From positions 279,441,533 through 279,505,532 of the forward strand of contig CM042689.1 of the NCBI GenBank assembly GCA_023614405.1: 64,000 nucleotides of DNA. The letters are read 5' to 3'. Source of the DNA: Avena insularis (lineage: Eukaryota; Streptophyta; Magnoliopsida; Poales; Poaceae). The notes under the pieces are model-generated. The model made no database searches, was not told the origin of the DNA, and saw nothing but the letters and a program-made list of their open reading frames with translations. The position numbers and the translations under genes were made by a program. Each line of letters begins with the position of its first letter. The stretch's first letter is position 1. Below, piece by piece: positions 35,021-45,886 of this stretch.

Positions 35021-37164
35021 GAGGAGAGCCGTAGGATCGAACCTCGGCTTTTCCTTGTAGTTGCCGCCGTCGCGGCGCTGTCCTCTGTCACGGCATAAGC
35101 TCTTGGGTTCGCGCGGCGTGTATCCGACATTGGCGATGAAGTCGACTCGCCCATCACCATGGCGCTTGCCGGTGAGGCGAGTGTTGCTGTAGCGTAGCTC
35201 AGGTCACCTCCCCTTGTCGTGGCCGCTCGTGCTGCGATTTCCTCCCGACTCGTCATTGGTTTCTTGGTTTGGGTCCTCCTCCGCGTACCCCTTGGCGATC
35301 TCCAGGAGGTCCGGTATGTTGTCGAGTGTTCTGTACACTCGCTTGAGCTTGGCGACCAGGGGCTCGTAGCGGCACGAGGTCTTGAAGTAGTGGACCGCGG
35401 TGTCCGGGTGGATTCCGGTTGCGTTATACCACAGGTCTTGCCACCGTTGGACCCAACTACGGGTCGACACGCGGGCTCCCTAGACGCATCGCTCCAGGTC
35501 CTCGATGGTGGTGGCGCGGGTGTAGGAACCCTCGAAGTCCCTGACAAAGCCATCGCGCATTTCCTCCTAGGAGTCGATGCTATCCGCGGGGAGGGTGTTA
35601 ATCCATTGCATGCACGCTCCCTCCATCATCAGGGGAAGGTAGCGGGCGGCGAGTAGGTCGGTGTGGACGGTGATTCCCATCGCCATGAGGTAGGTGTCCA
35701 GCCACACGGATGGATCGTACGAGGGGTCATACTTCTCGATCTCCTTTGGCGCTTTGAAGTTCGCTGGGTATCTTTTGCCTCGGATCATCGGTCCGAAGCA
35801 TTGGGGTCCGGCTCGGCTCAGCGATCCCCTTGGTTCGCTGTCACGGCGGTTGGTGAGGGTATGCCTCAGGTCGTCGGGCTGGCGTGCGCGCCAGCCCTGG
35901 TTATTAATGATGTGGGTGCGCGCGTTGGCGGCGACGAAGTTGTTCGCCGGGCGTGGGTCGTTGGTGGAGAGTGCCGCGTTCGCGGGTCGGTGTTGGAGAT
36001 ACAGGGGCTCGGGTGGTGGGCAGTTGAGGGTATTCGCCACCAATGGGCGGCCGCTCGAGGCCGCCCTGCTGCCTTACGAACGCGAGTACATCCGACCCTG
36101 TGAGTCGGTGCCCGCATTTTGTTGCTCGACTGGTTTGGCGAGCAGAGCCTTGGCGTACTGCATCTGCAGGGCGCCTTCCCCGGTTACGTTTATGTTGTCG
36201 AACGCTGCTCGGATCGCGACGACATTGTCCATCGAAGTGGAGAACAGCGGGAGGCCATTTGCATCTTGCTCCCATGAGGAGACTACTATTCTTGGTTGGT
36301 CCCTGGGGGCGCGTGGGTGGTGTTGGGGCGCTGTTGGCCGTCGCGCCTTCTGGGGGCCGGGAGCTCCCTCCTGGCGGCGTGTTCTCGCAGATCGCGCGCT
36401 CGGCCATACGGGCCAGGTCATTCTCATCGTCGAAGTCGGCTTGTTCTCGTCGTCGAAGTCGGATCCCTCCTGGTGGGGTTCAGGCGTGACCTGATTCGGA
36501 GTTTGTGATAGCGTGAAAGCTCCTGTGCTGTCACCTGATCATGGCGAAATTTTTCGCGCTCGGCTTGTTCTTTGTGGACCGCCTCCTCCAGCCGCAGGCG
36601 GAGTTCCTCGACCTCCGTTGCCGTTGCGTTCGGTGGGATCGGCATGGAGAAGGGGTCTTGCGGGGGGTCGGCGCCAGTCGCCATGTAGGTCGCGGCATGG
36701 AGACCGGTCCCGTCATGGAGGTCGGCGAAGTTCTCCGACCCAGAGTCGAAGTCGAAGATCCCAAGGATGGAGGGGTCCTCGAAGTCTCCGACGTTGGAGA
36801 CCTGGGTGATGGAGCCCGCGGGCGATGCGTCGATGATGGATCCGGCAGCCGACGCCGGGGTCGCCGAGTCGGCATCATCGTTGAGGGCCGCGTCGTCCGC
36901 GGCCATGGTTGTTTCGGCCACGTTGTTGTGGGCCGAGTCGTACTCGGAGGCGAGGCGGTGGATCGTGTGGACCTGGCTCTTAGAGAGCTGGTCACGTGGT
37001 GGCGACTCGCGGATGCGAGCCGAGTCCTCCGAAATGATGACGTCGGTGAGGCCGACGAAGAGGCTGATCGTGCCGACCGGCAAGATCACATTGTGCGTGA
37101 TGGGGCGTGCCTCCGGTACGTAGCTGCTCGGAAAGATCTGGAGGATCTCGCCGATCGCGATCAT
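35021..37164 (-). pseudogene. gag: gag of element B
   Basis: The first ATG after the primer site is at 37164 (MIAIGEILQIF). The N-terminal part is open to about 36424 and contains an acidic region and a Glu/Arg-rich segment ending QELSRYHKLRIRSRLNP. After frameshifts around 36420 it continues (GLPLFSTSMDNVVAI, about 36240) to the retrotransposon Gag domain: MMEGACMQWINTLPADSI (about 35620), VQRWQDLWYNATGIHPDTAV (about 35450) and DNIPDLLEIAKGYAEE. TAG codons near 35566 and 35481 and a stop near 36070 break it. I see no clear CCHC knuckle. Gag forms the particle that houses reverse transcription. Confidence 0.85.
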
Positions 37165-37236
37165 GCGGCCGATGGCGATCGTCTTGTTGATGGGCAGATT
37201 GGATCTCGCTGCAGAACACCGGCCTGACCGGCCAGG

Positions 37237-37253
37237 CCCCACAGTGGGCGCCA
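37237..37253 (-). promoter_or_regulatory. primer binding site of element B
   Basis: The minus strand reads TGGCGCCCACTGTGGGG one base after the 5' LTR end. TGGCGCC suits priming by a tRNA ending GGCGCCA (as in plant tRNA-Asp), but the match beyond about eight bases is poor. Element C has the same sequence with C for T. Confidence 0.75.
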
Positions 37254-37254
37254 C

Positions 37255-37745
37255 TGTCGTGGGAATGGCCACGGCAGATGCTGCAATCGGCAGCGAGTAG
37301 TAGAACATGGGGCAAGGGCGGCCAGCCATCTGCGGTGCGAGATGAGGGCGGAGACACAAGGGTTTACCCAGGTTTGGCCCCCCGGAGGGTGAAGACCTAC
37401 TCCTGCTAGATTGGATTATGGAGAGAGTACAAAGGGCGAGCTTGACGACTAGGCGGCGAGTCGCTTGGGTGTATGATGGAACGTGTCCTCTATGCGTACC
37501 CTAGGGAGGTTTATATAGGCTCACCTCACTAGGGTTTACAGATCTACAACCGAATTTGTTAAAGTTTCGGAAGGTCTTTGACCTAGTCCGACTAGGCCTA
37601 GCTACATTTCTAGGCCTCCAGCTTCCAGTCGCCTGAGTCCTCACCAAATATCGATCCAGTCGCCGTGCTGCAGGCCCACTCGCTGGCAGTTTAGGCCAAT
37701 AGGAAACGTCCTGCTGGGCATACCCCGGTAGGCATATCCCCATCA
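37255..37745 (-). repeat. 5' LTR of element B
   Basis: 491 bp partner of 25383-25873. A TATA-like TATATAAA (minus strand, 37510-37517) lies in the position expected for the element's own promoter. Confidence 0.93.
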
Positions 37746-37750
37746 GTTGG

Positions 37751-39800
37751 GGTCAGTACCTCACTGAGGTAGTAGATTGGGTGTTGCACCCCGTGGGTCT
37801 TGCCATCTTCGGGTCGTTCGACCATGAGTGTTGTGCTGACTACTTGATGTGTGGCTGCTATGTATAGCAGTAAGGGCTCCCTCTCCTTTGGCGTGACTGG
37901 AACAGGTGATGTGGAGAGCAGGCGTTTTAGGTCCTCAAATGCTTCGTCTACTTCGGCAGTCCACTCGAATTTGTCGGCATTGCGTAGCAGCTGATAAAAA
38001 GGGAGGGCCTTCTCGCCCATGCGGCTGATGAACTAGCTGAGCGCCGTGTTTCGCCCAGCCAGTTGCTGGACTCCCTGAGGTTCTTGTGCTTCTCCATGTC
38101 TAATATAGCCCTGATTTTCTTCGAGTTTGCCTCAATGCCGCGTTGAGAGATGAAGTACTCGAGTATTTGGCCAGACAGGACGCCGAAAGCGCACTTGTCT
38201 GGGTTCAGCTTGATCTTGTAACTATCAAGGTTGTCAAATGTCTCGCGGAGGTCATCGATGAGCGTCCTGGCCTCCTTGGTCTTCATCACTATGTCATCGA
38301 AATAGACCTGAACGTTGCGACCAATCTGGTTCTTCAGACATTCCTGCATGCATCTATGGTAAGTGGCACCTGTGTTCTTCAGCCCAAAAGGCATTGTGTT
38401 GTAGCAGAACACCCTGAACGGCGTAATGAATGCCGTGTTCTCCTAATCTTCGGCTTTCAGCCAAAAACCCGAATTTGGTTGTAGAGGAGTAGGCGTCGAG
38501 GAAGGAGAGTTTCTCGCATCCTGCAGTGGAGTCGATGATTTGATCGATCCTGCAGTGGAGTCGATGAATTGTCCATGTCCTTCTTGGGGACTAGTACTGG
38601 TTGGCCAACCACTCACTTTCCTTTATTTCTCTGATGAAGTTGGCGTCGAGGAGTCTATTAACTTTGCTACCAACGGCTTCTTCTCTTGGCTCAGATAGTT
38701 GACGCATCGATTGCTTAACTAGCTTCTCGTTTGGAAACACATTGAGTGCATGCTCGGTGAATTCGCTGGGAACTACTGGCATGTCCGCAGGACTCGAGGA
38801 AAAAATTTCCCAGGTCTTACAGAGGACTTCGATGAGAGCGATTTCCTATGCGGGACTCAGATCGTTGGAGATCAATGCCGTCTTGGAGGCATCGGTCGGG
38901 TGAACTTGCACCTTCTTAGTGTTGACTGTGGAGTCGAATGACATATCAGGTGTGTTTTGCCTGGTGACTGTAGGTGCCCTGTTGTATGTGACCTCCTTGA
39001 GCCTTGTGAGCTCCTCCTGCATGCCAAACGATTGGTAAATTCTGTTGAAGTCCCTGTCGCAACTGTCTGACCTGGTGAAGCTTCCTGGGATGGTGATGAC
39101 GCCCCTTGGTCCTAGCATCTTTAGTATAAGGTACGTGTAGTGTGGTACTGCCAGGAACCTTGCGAATGCCACACACCCGAGGATGGTGTTGTACTGTGAG
39201 GGCCAGTCCTCCACATCGAACTCCAGCCGCTCACGCCTAAATTTTTCGGGCTTGCCGAAGATGACGTCGAGCCATATTTTGCCCAGGGGATATATGCCCT
39301 TCCCCGGGACAATGTCGTGGAACGTCTTGTCAGATGCCTCTAGGCTGCATACGGGATCTGCGTAGCAGGATCCACATAGCTGCTAGTGTGCTAGCGAACA
39401 TCAGGTTGATACCGCTGCCGCTGTTCATGAAGACGCGGCTCATCTCGAACCCTTCGATTTAGGCTTCTAGCACCAGGGCAGAGTGACCTGGGTGAGGTAT
39501 CTAGCATGGGTGATCCGAATGGTCGAACGTGATGCATGATTCCGAGACGCTGAGGTACTCAGGTGCTGGCGGGGAGGTCACGACCAAGTTGACTTGGCGG
39601 GTGATCTTCTTTTGCACCCTATTGGTTGGCCATCCCTTCTGTATCATCATAGACCCTAATGGTGGCGGTATCTGTCCGAACCATTATTCTGCGCTGATGG
39701 AGCCGCATGTTGCGAGGGTCCTCCGGGAGGTGGTGGTGGAGCCCCGTGGGCTACGGCTTCTGGAGCGGGTGCAAATCCTGGGTTCACCACCTGGCGCCAC
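37751..39800 (-). pseudogene. pol: pol of element A, part 1: protease and reverse transcriptase
   Basis: Minus strand. The protease active site reads VFMNSGSGINLMFAS (about 39440-39395), with Asn where the family has the catalytic Asp. Then YNTILGCVAFARFLAVPHYT (about 39200) leads into RT: DMPVVPSEFTEHALNV, IKESEWLANQY, FCYNTMPFGLKNTGATYHRC and the catalytic YFDDIVMKT (about 38290), then KIKLNPDKCAFGVLSGQIL and a partly frameshifted connection region. MGEKALPFYQLLRNADKFEW (38020) continues to YYLSEVLTPT at 37751, where element B is inserted. Many stops and shifts are present, for example around 38600, 38440 and 38080. Confidence 0.85.
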
Positions 39801-39802
39801 AT

Positions 39803-41996
39803 CTAGGTGAGGCTCTCGCTGAGTTTCTGGAACACCCGGCAGTCCTTGAGCATGTGGATGGCCTTCTTCTTACCATCTTGCTTGTCAATGTAGAATTGTA
39901 TGGTGCAGGGACCTGATAGTTTGTCGTATGCTGAAGGTTCATCGTCGCGGTTGTGATGTTGCCACATTTGGGTGGGCCGCCAACCATCATGGTAGTTACC
40001 GCCATGGTACCCGCTATTGCGGTTGCCATCATCGCGGCGATCGGCGTAGCCAGCCGCAACCATGTTGACTTCTTTGTGGTCGTCGTAGACATGTGGTCTT
40101 CTCTTTCCGCAGCGATCGCGCCTACGGCTGAAGTCATCTTCGTCATCAGAACATGCTCGATTGTCGGTTTCCTCGCCATCGGCCAAGTGATTGGCGATGT
40201 CTATCAGGTGATCGATGGTTTTAGGCTTGACGCGCCCGAGATCTTCATTGAATTCACGGCGCCTGACGTCGTCGTTGAAGGCATCGATTGCCCTCTGCTC
40301 AGAGATGTTTGCGGTGGAGTTCTTGATGATAGACCAGCGTAGTATGTACAAGCGGATGGACTCGTCTGATCGTTGGAAACAGGCCCGTAATTTATTCGAT
40401 TGAGGTTGGCCTATCGTTGGTGCCCATGAAGTTGCGGATGAAGCTGTACGCGAGATCTTCCCAACTACGGATGGAGCCGGAAGGGAGGATGCTAAGCCAA
40501 GCCCTGGCTGCACCTGTCAACTGCAGCTAGAGGAACTGCATGGCCATGCTTTTGATCCCGTCGTGGAGCTTGACTTAAGACAGGTCGAGCCAGGTTTTTG
40601 GATCCTGCGCGCCATCAAACTTCGGGTTGTCCGAAGGGAGCTTGAAGTTCTTCGGCATCCGTGATTGCCGGACGGCTCTGCTAAAGTAGCTGGCTCCGCA
40701 CAGCTTCCCATCGTCATCTTTGGACTCAGTTGAGCATGCGCGCTTGGCATGTGATTTGTTGATCTTGTTTTATGTGAGCTCCCTATGAGCGCCGTAGTTG
40801 CTGCTCCTGCGCCGTGGGCTCTAACGGCGTCGAGGCAGGTCATGCTCTTCCTCCTCGGATGAGGGTGTGCAGCTTCGAGTGAACCTCACCATGGCCTTTT
40901 TCTTTGGCTCTGTGGGTGTTTCGTCGTGGAGCGCAGCTCTGACGAGTCCGAGGCTTGCGAGCGCAGACTTGTGGATCACGTTCCTTGGGTCTCTCGCCGG
41001 TGGCGGGTTGGACGTGAGGTAGGTGGTGGCCGCCATGACCGCTGCCTGCGGCGTCTTGGGCATGACATTGCCCTGGGAGTCCATCATCATGAAGGACATG
41101 TCGAGTTCCTTGGTGTCTTCGTGTCGCGCGGCAAGGTCCATGCACTCCAGATGAGAGCAGTATTTTCCACCATGGTTGCCCTTCAAGGTAGAGCTGTCAG
41201 TGGAGAGCGCAGCTTGCCGCATGCTCGATTCATCAGCCTCACGCCTACGCCGTTCGAGCTCGGCTTACTGCTTGACTTTTCGGTTGTGTTCCTCGATGAG
41301 GAGCCAGTGGTAGCCCATCAACATGTCACGTGGGGCGTCGATTGGTAGAGGGTTGCCTCGTATAGACTCATGCACCCTTTCCCATTAGGCGCTGCTGAGA
41401 TTGATCTGGACGTGGACGGTGCCGTCGGTGTTGTTGGGTCCTTGATTCCAGCTGGGATTGGGCGGTAATGATCCATCTCCTCCGTTCTCAGCTTGAGGGT
41501 TGGGATGCGGATTCAGTGGTGGTTCGGTTCTATCATTGACGTGACCGTTGTGGATGACCACGCAGATGTAGCGCTTGCGGAGGAGGTCATTACTTCCATA
41601 GCTCTCAGATCCGGAACCATAGGTTCATTCATCAGAGGAGGGATCACACAGATCGGAGTTGCAGCTGCTACTGTCATCTGAACCGTCTACCAGCGACGAC
41701 ATGCACTGAGTGTTTATTGGTGGGACCCACGAGGCAGGCCCGATCGATGGGAGTGGTACCCGCTATGGGAGGCGGAGGGTGCCAGTCTGTCCCACCTAGA
41801 AGCAGAAGCTCTCGAACAGCATCTCGATTTCATCGCCTACGGACTCGAAATCTTTGCAGGTGGCTGGCGAGTGGGCGGTGAAGTCGATAACGCTGAAGAG
41901 AAGGTGATTCTCCGTCTCCGAACAGTCGTAGATCGCTCTGGATGGGACCTTCACGACCGCACAATCAGCGTCCCTAGTTCCCATAGACGGCGCCAA
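39803..41996 (-). pseudogene. gag: gag of element A
   Basis: Begins just after the primer site. An acidic N-terminal part (41996-41796) ends at TAG. Middle pieces include MDLAARHEDTKELDMSFMMM (about 41135) and a Ser/Glu-rich tract. The Gag core reads LRACFQRSDESIRLYILRWS, ISEQRAIDAFNDDVRRREF and TIDHLIDIANHLADGEE (40430-40180). It ends in a His/Arg/Asp-rich stretch with a C-x-H-x-C pattern near 39880-39840. At least five frame breaks are visible. The Gag core differs clearly from that of elements B and C, so A is another family. Confidence 0.8.
41980..41995 (-). promoter_or_regulatory. primer binding site of element A
   Basis: The minus strand reads TGGCGCCGTCTATGGG two bases inside the 5' LTR. 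The first nine bases equal the complement of the 3' end of a plant tRNA-Asp (ending CGGCGCCA); the rest does not match well. Confidence 0.72.
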
Positions 41997-41997
41997 T

Positions 41998-42437
41998 TGA
42001 CGAGAGTTTGACTCGTCAATGCAAGACGGTTAACAGGCAAGTAACAAGGGGGCACGAGGTTTACCTAGGTTTAGGCCCCCGAAGGGAAAACCATACTCCT
42101 TCTTGTCTGTTCTTGATTACGGCGGAACCAAAGGTTACAGGGGTGCACCAATGCGATCTAGCATGAGGTGTGTGTATGAGTTGGAGAGATCCTCCTCGCC
42201 GTTCCCTCTTGTCCCTTATATACATAGGCCAGGTCCTGGGGGTAGGTCGAGTTGGTGACAAGCTAGGGTTGAACCCTTTGAAATTCTATCTACAACTAGT
42301 CGTGTCCTTCAAGGAGTCGAACTTGTAATGGGCTTGGGCCACCCTGAATCTTCTTAGACAACAATTCTTCACGTGGGCCTTCCCTGGGATGGACCGGGTA
42401 TACCAATATGAGGCACCCGTAGGGTATATCCATGTCA
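41998..42437 (-). repeat. 5' LTR of element A
   Basis: 440 bp, TG..CA, partner of 2321-2810, with a TATA-like TATATAAG on the minus strand (42215-42222). The flank after 42437 is CTTTT. Confidence 0.88.
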
Positions 42438-42911
42438 CTTTTAGCTCAAGTTTGACCTAGTTTCGTTAAATTGTCAAGATGCAAAATCATATAGCAAGAG
42501 GTTGAACCTGTCATCAAAACTTACGGTGGTTTATGATATTATATATTAATTGACCTACTGATGGGTACCTCCAAAAGTTCTTTCATAAACGTTTCAAAGC
42601 AACCTACAATTTCTATACATCTACATAAATACATTCAAGTGGGAAGAGTTAGATAGGAAGCTTGAAAACTCATAAAACATGGAAATCGTAAGTACAACAT
42701 GTTGAACCACTAAATATGCCTGAAAACTTTGCTTGTGGCATTTAAATCCAATATTCTTTGAGCTTTCTTTGCGGAAAATAACAATCTCATCATCACTCAG
42801 AAAATTGAGAATTTTTTCCTGATAGTTAGACACTCACACCTACGACATTATTTACTACTGATTCCATCTTGAAATAGATGTCTCAGACTTTTCAAATTTT
42901 GGATGAATCTA

Positions 42912-43080
42912 CTCCCTCCATTTCAAAATATAAGATGTTTTAGCTTTGTGAAGCTGATGAATCTAGACCCCTTTTACTGTGTAGGATCACTCCGAACCTC
43001 TTTGAATCTACATACTAAAAGGAGTTTAGATTCATTAGCTTCACAAAGCTAAAACATATTATATTTTGAAATGGAGTGAG
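42912..43080. mobile_element. Stowaway MITE (Tc1/mariner type)
   Basis: 169 bp between two TA dinucleotides (42910-42911 and 43081-43082). Ends are CTCCCTCCATTTCAAAATAT and, as the inverse, ATATTTTGAAATGGAGTGAG. The inverted repeat continues inward through 'ttttagctttgtgaagct', so nearly the whole element can fold into a hairpin. No coding capacity; it is mobilised by mariner-like transposases. Confidence 0.93.
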
Positions 43081-43331
43081 TATATGCTAAATAGTGTCTA
43101 GATTCATCCAAATGTTGGTCCACTATATATGTCTTAAAGCTTGGCTTGTGGCAAAGGGGGTAATATTAAACAATAGGAGTATATGATAAGATTTGTAAAA
43201 CAATATTTTTTTAGAACCCTCAAGCTTTTTCTTAGACCATGATCCAAACATTACATTGACACCGATGATTAGCCAAACTAGAAACAAAGCAAACCCAACA
43301 TCATACAGAGTACAGTACAACTTAATGACTT

Positions 43332-43876
43332 CTATGTGGACTCCACAGTCTTCTCAGGCGACTTGGCAGCATCCTCCGCGGGCAACTTGACTTTGTCCTC
43401 CGTGGTACCATCGCCAAGAAGCAACTCGTGGATGTTGGACAGCACGCCGCCATGCGTGATGGTGACGCTGGTGGAACCTTGCTCAGCTCCTCGTCACGCA
43501 TGATGCTGAGCATCATGTGCCTCGGGATGGTGCGGATCTTCTTGTTGTCCTTGGCGGCTTGCCCGACGAGCTCTAGCACCTTGGCAGTGAGGTACTCAAG
43601 AATAGACGCGAGGTAGACAAGATCCCCGAAGCCTATGCACTGGGAGTACCAATCCTCCTTGAGGTAGTGCCCGATCCGTCCGACGGGGAAATGCAACTTG
43701 GCCTTAACGGACTTCGTCACCTCCTTCATGTGCCTGCCTAGTGCGAGACTGCTACCTGGAGTGACCAAAGTTGTATTCGAAAGCCGGCGACGTGTCTTCC
43801 TTTTCTCCACAGACTTTGTTGCTGCCACCTAGATATTCTTATTCTTCACTCGGGGAGCTCCGGTCTTTGCAGTCAT
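43332..43876 (-). pseudogene. histone H2A-like pseudogene
   Basis: The minus strand ATG at 43876 opens MTAKTGAPRVKNKN, then hits TAG, and the frame continues with the H2A fold: [58 protein letters not shown] and DEELSK (about 43720-43470). One base shift just after EELSK moves the C-terminal part into another frame, where [20 protein letters not shown] is clear, ending SPEKTVEST and TAG at 43332. The acidic-patch and docking regions are thus present but split. Many residues differ from canonical plant H2A (RYLKKGRYAQR is here [11 protein letters not shown]). An SPEK tail recalls the SPKK tails of plant H2A. A TATA-like CAATATAAG (43944-43952, minus) lies about 70 bp upstream, so it need not be a processed copy. 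No host gene neighbours. Confidence 0.88.
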
Positions 43877-45354
43877 AAAGGAGCAGGGGGTGGAGAAGAG
43901 GAAGAAAGGTTAATTGTGGAGGTCCGGTGAAGGTGCCCAGGTCCCTTATATTGAAACTTTAACAACATCCTTTTTACGGTTTTACTATGAATTTTTAATA
44001 AAAGTCTATGTGTATCAATCGATGGAGAGGCCGGGGTTCTACTCCCCCTCTTCGAAAGAAAAGAAAAAAACGGCCTTTGCTCATTTTTGGAATGTTTCTA
44101 TATTTTCTTTGACTTTTTTTAAACATGGTCAGATGTGTTAGCATGAAAATTCCTTCAAAGAAGTTGTATATTTCAAAAAACTTGTTGGTTTTCAGTATGA
44201 CTGCATGGGTACAATAATTATATATGAATTTCAGACAAATTTACAAGCAATCTATCATGTACTTGTAATTCATATTTAACCTACTTTGGTCAATTGACAA
44301 AAAATCATTTAAGTATGAGAAATTAGATAGAAAGCTTGAAAATTCATGAAAGTTGTTAACCATAAAACATACACTATTATGTTTGAAATTTACTATGTTG
44401 TGGCATTCAGAGACATACTATTTGCACTACCTTCAAAAAATTTATAGGCGACACTTCTAAAAATATTTGAAAATGTTTGAATACATAAAAGTTGAAAAGT
44501 CACATTAACAATGTTAGTATGTCATGCCAAGATGCACCCATCTAGCAGAAATGGACACGTTATGATAAACTATGTAGATAATGGCCATGACCTTGGTCAT
44601 TATTTATCTTGAAACCCAAGTATGTTAACACATTGCTGGTTATATTGTGAAGCAATTTTTTTTACAAAAAAAGCATTCCTCTGAGCTCATGTTCTCTTCT
44701 CGCTCTTTGATTTTTCCTTCCATTTTGAACCATATTATTGGTAGTACTAGTACTACTCCTACTTGATTTACACAAAAAAAATTCCTCTCACTAGGAAAAT
44801 TGAGATTGTTTGTTTTTCTAATACTTGTTGCAAAGTCCCCTTGAAAACATTATTTACCATACCAAGATGCACCAATCTACTAAATATGGGAAAATTATCA
44901 TAAACATGATGTTGGATATGGCCATGACCTTGGTCTTTCGGCTTGAAACATGTTCATATACATGCTAGGATAATTTTGTAAAGGCAAGTTTTTCCAAAGT
45001 TATCAAAACTCATGTTTACCATTTTTCATCGCAGGTAATACATGCAAAAGGACTCCATGCGTAAGTCTTTGTTTTTAGGATTTTTTGATTTCAAAATAGA
45101 GTCAACATTTTCGGGACGCAAATAAGTAGCAAGAAGATCTTTCTAACCAATATCTTTCAAAAATCTTAGACGTTCTTGTATATTGATTGCCCGATGGGTA
45201 CAATACCTTCAAAGGACCTGAAGAGGAATCTACCATTTACTTGTACTTCAAATTAATTTGACCTAGTTTCAATAAATCCACATAAAGCATTTTAAGTGTG
45301 GAAGGCACATAGGAAGCATGATCCACTATCACTACTAGGAAAACCTTAATCAGT

Positions 45355-45562
45355 GTCGCATCCTTTTTGGCCTTATGTGGCGCATATCAGATGCGCCACT
45401 GTTACTTCGCCACTGATGATAACTTCTGTGGCACATTTTGAAATGCACCACATAAGTCATGATACTTCTGTGGCGCATTCTGCCCGATACGCCACAGGAC
45501 TGTATTCAGTGGCACATTATGGCAAATGCGCCACCGAAGTTGTATGCGCCACAGAAGGTCAA
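45355..45562. repeat. left subterminal repeats of element F
   Basis: At least nine copies of GTGGC(G/A)CAT or its inverse ATGCGCCAC within about 200 bp, mostly in face-to-face pairs 12-16 bp apart. They match the right end (58466-58862). In CACTA elements such motifs bind the second element protein. Confidence 0.85.
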
Positions 45563-45886
45563 AACGGATGTGCCACTGGTGTGTATATCAGGTATTAAAA
45601 AAACAATACTGGTCTATAATCAGGTGTTGTACAGGTATTATACACGTATTATATAGGTATTATAAACATAGCAGTAGAAACAGTATATTTCACTTAGTAT
45701 ATGAAAACAAACATAATACAAACACGAATATAGTGCCATCACACTACTTAGGGCCCGATCGAGGTAGACAAGTGGTCATCATATTACAATTCAAGTCAAA
45801 GGTGGTGAATATTTATACAAGTGTTTGGTATAAAGTTCACCATCTCACATTACAAATGAAGTGGTCACCGCCTACACTAGAATCGA

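Larger units (their letters stand above)
25383..37745 (-). mobile_element. Element B: full-length Ty3/gypsy retrotransposon (Tat-like) with antisense gene
   Basis: 12,363 bp. LTRs of 491 bp (25383-25873 and 37255-37745) are about 96% identical by eye. The target duplication is GTTTG (25378-25382) against GTTGG (37746-37750), one mismatch. Gag, protease, RT, RNase H and integrase are on the minus strand, primer site and polypurine tract are in place, and a spliced antisense gene lies between pol and the 3' LTR. It is inserted in pol of element A. It is closely related to element C (60151-64000): LTR, primer site, Gag and protease all match. Several frameshifts and stops in gag and pol make it defective. 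Confidence 0.93.
2321..42437 (-). mobile_element. Element A: Ty3/gypsy retrotransposon (Tat-like), twice interrupted
   Basis: Two LTRs (2321-2810 and 41998-42437) in the same orientation frame a minus-strand gag, protease, reverse transcriptase, RNase H and integrase. The LTRs begin TG and end CA on either strand. The target duplication is CTTGT (2316-2320) against CTTTT (42438-42442), one mismatch. A primer binding site beginning TGGCGCCG lies two bases inside the upper LTR, and a purine tract lies next to the lower one. The body is split by element D (9468-24749) in the RNase H/integrase region and by element B (25383-37745) in the RT/RNase H region. The pol reading is continuous across both breaks. 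With insertions removed A is about 12.5 kb. The LTRs differ by an indel of about 50 bp and many substitutions, so A is old. The genes antisense to pol suggest the Tat lineage, known for such extra reading frames. I do not assign a named family. Confidence 0.88.
42443..45329. repeat. diverged repeats of one family (left block), flank of element A and of the CACTA element F
   Basis: AT-rich DNA in which the same phrases recur in similar order: 'tcaagtgggaagagttagataggaagcttgaaaa', 'gtacaacatg', 'ctatatatgtctgaaagcttggcttgtggcatt', 'atgccaagatgcacccatct' and 'gccatgaccttggtc'. Copies are at about 42630-42840, 43110-43160, 44310-44450, 44525-44620 and 44865-44960. The family reappears at 58897-59710 beyond element F. 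Spacing is irregular (roughly 340-690 bp), because of indels and the inserted MITE and H2A copy. I cannot name the repeat. Confidence 0.55.

Noticed and set aside
35219..36489. Several plus-strand open frames of 140-270 codons across gag of element B
   Set aside because: They are antisense shadows of the GC-rich gag gene, with Arg/Pro/Ala-rich composition and no recognisable motif.
43332..43876. Functional histone H2A gene
   Set aside because: In-frame TAG after codon 15 and a frameshift before the docking domain; core residues are altered.
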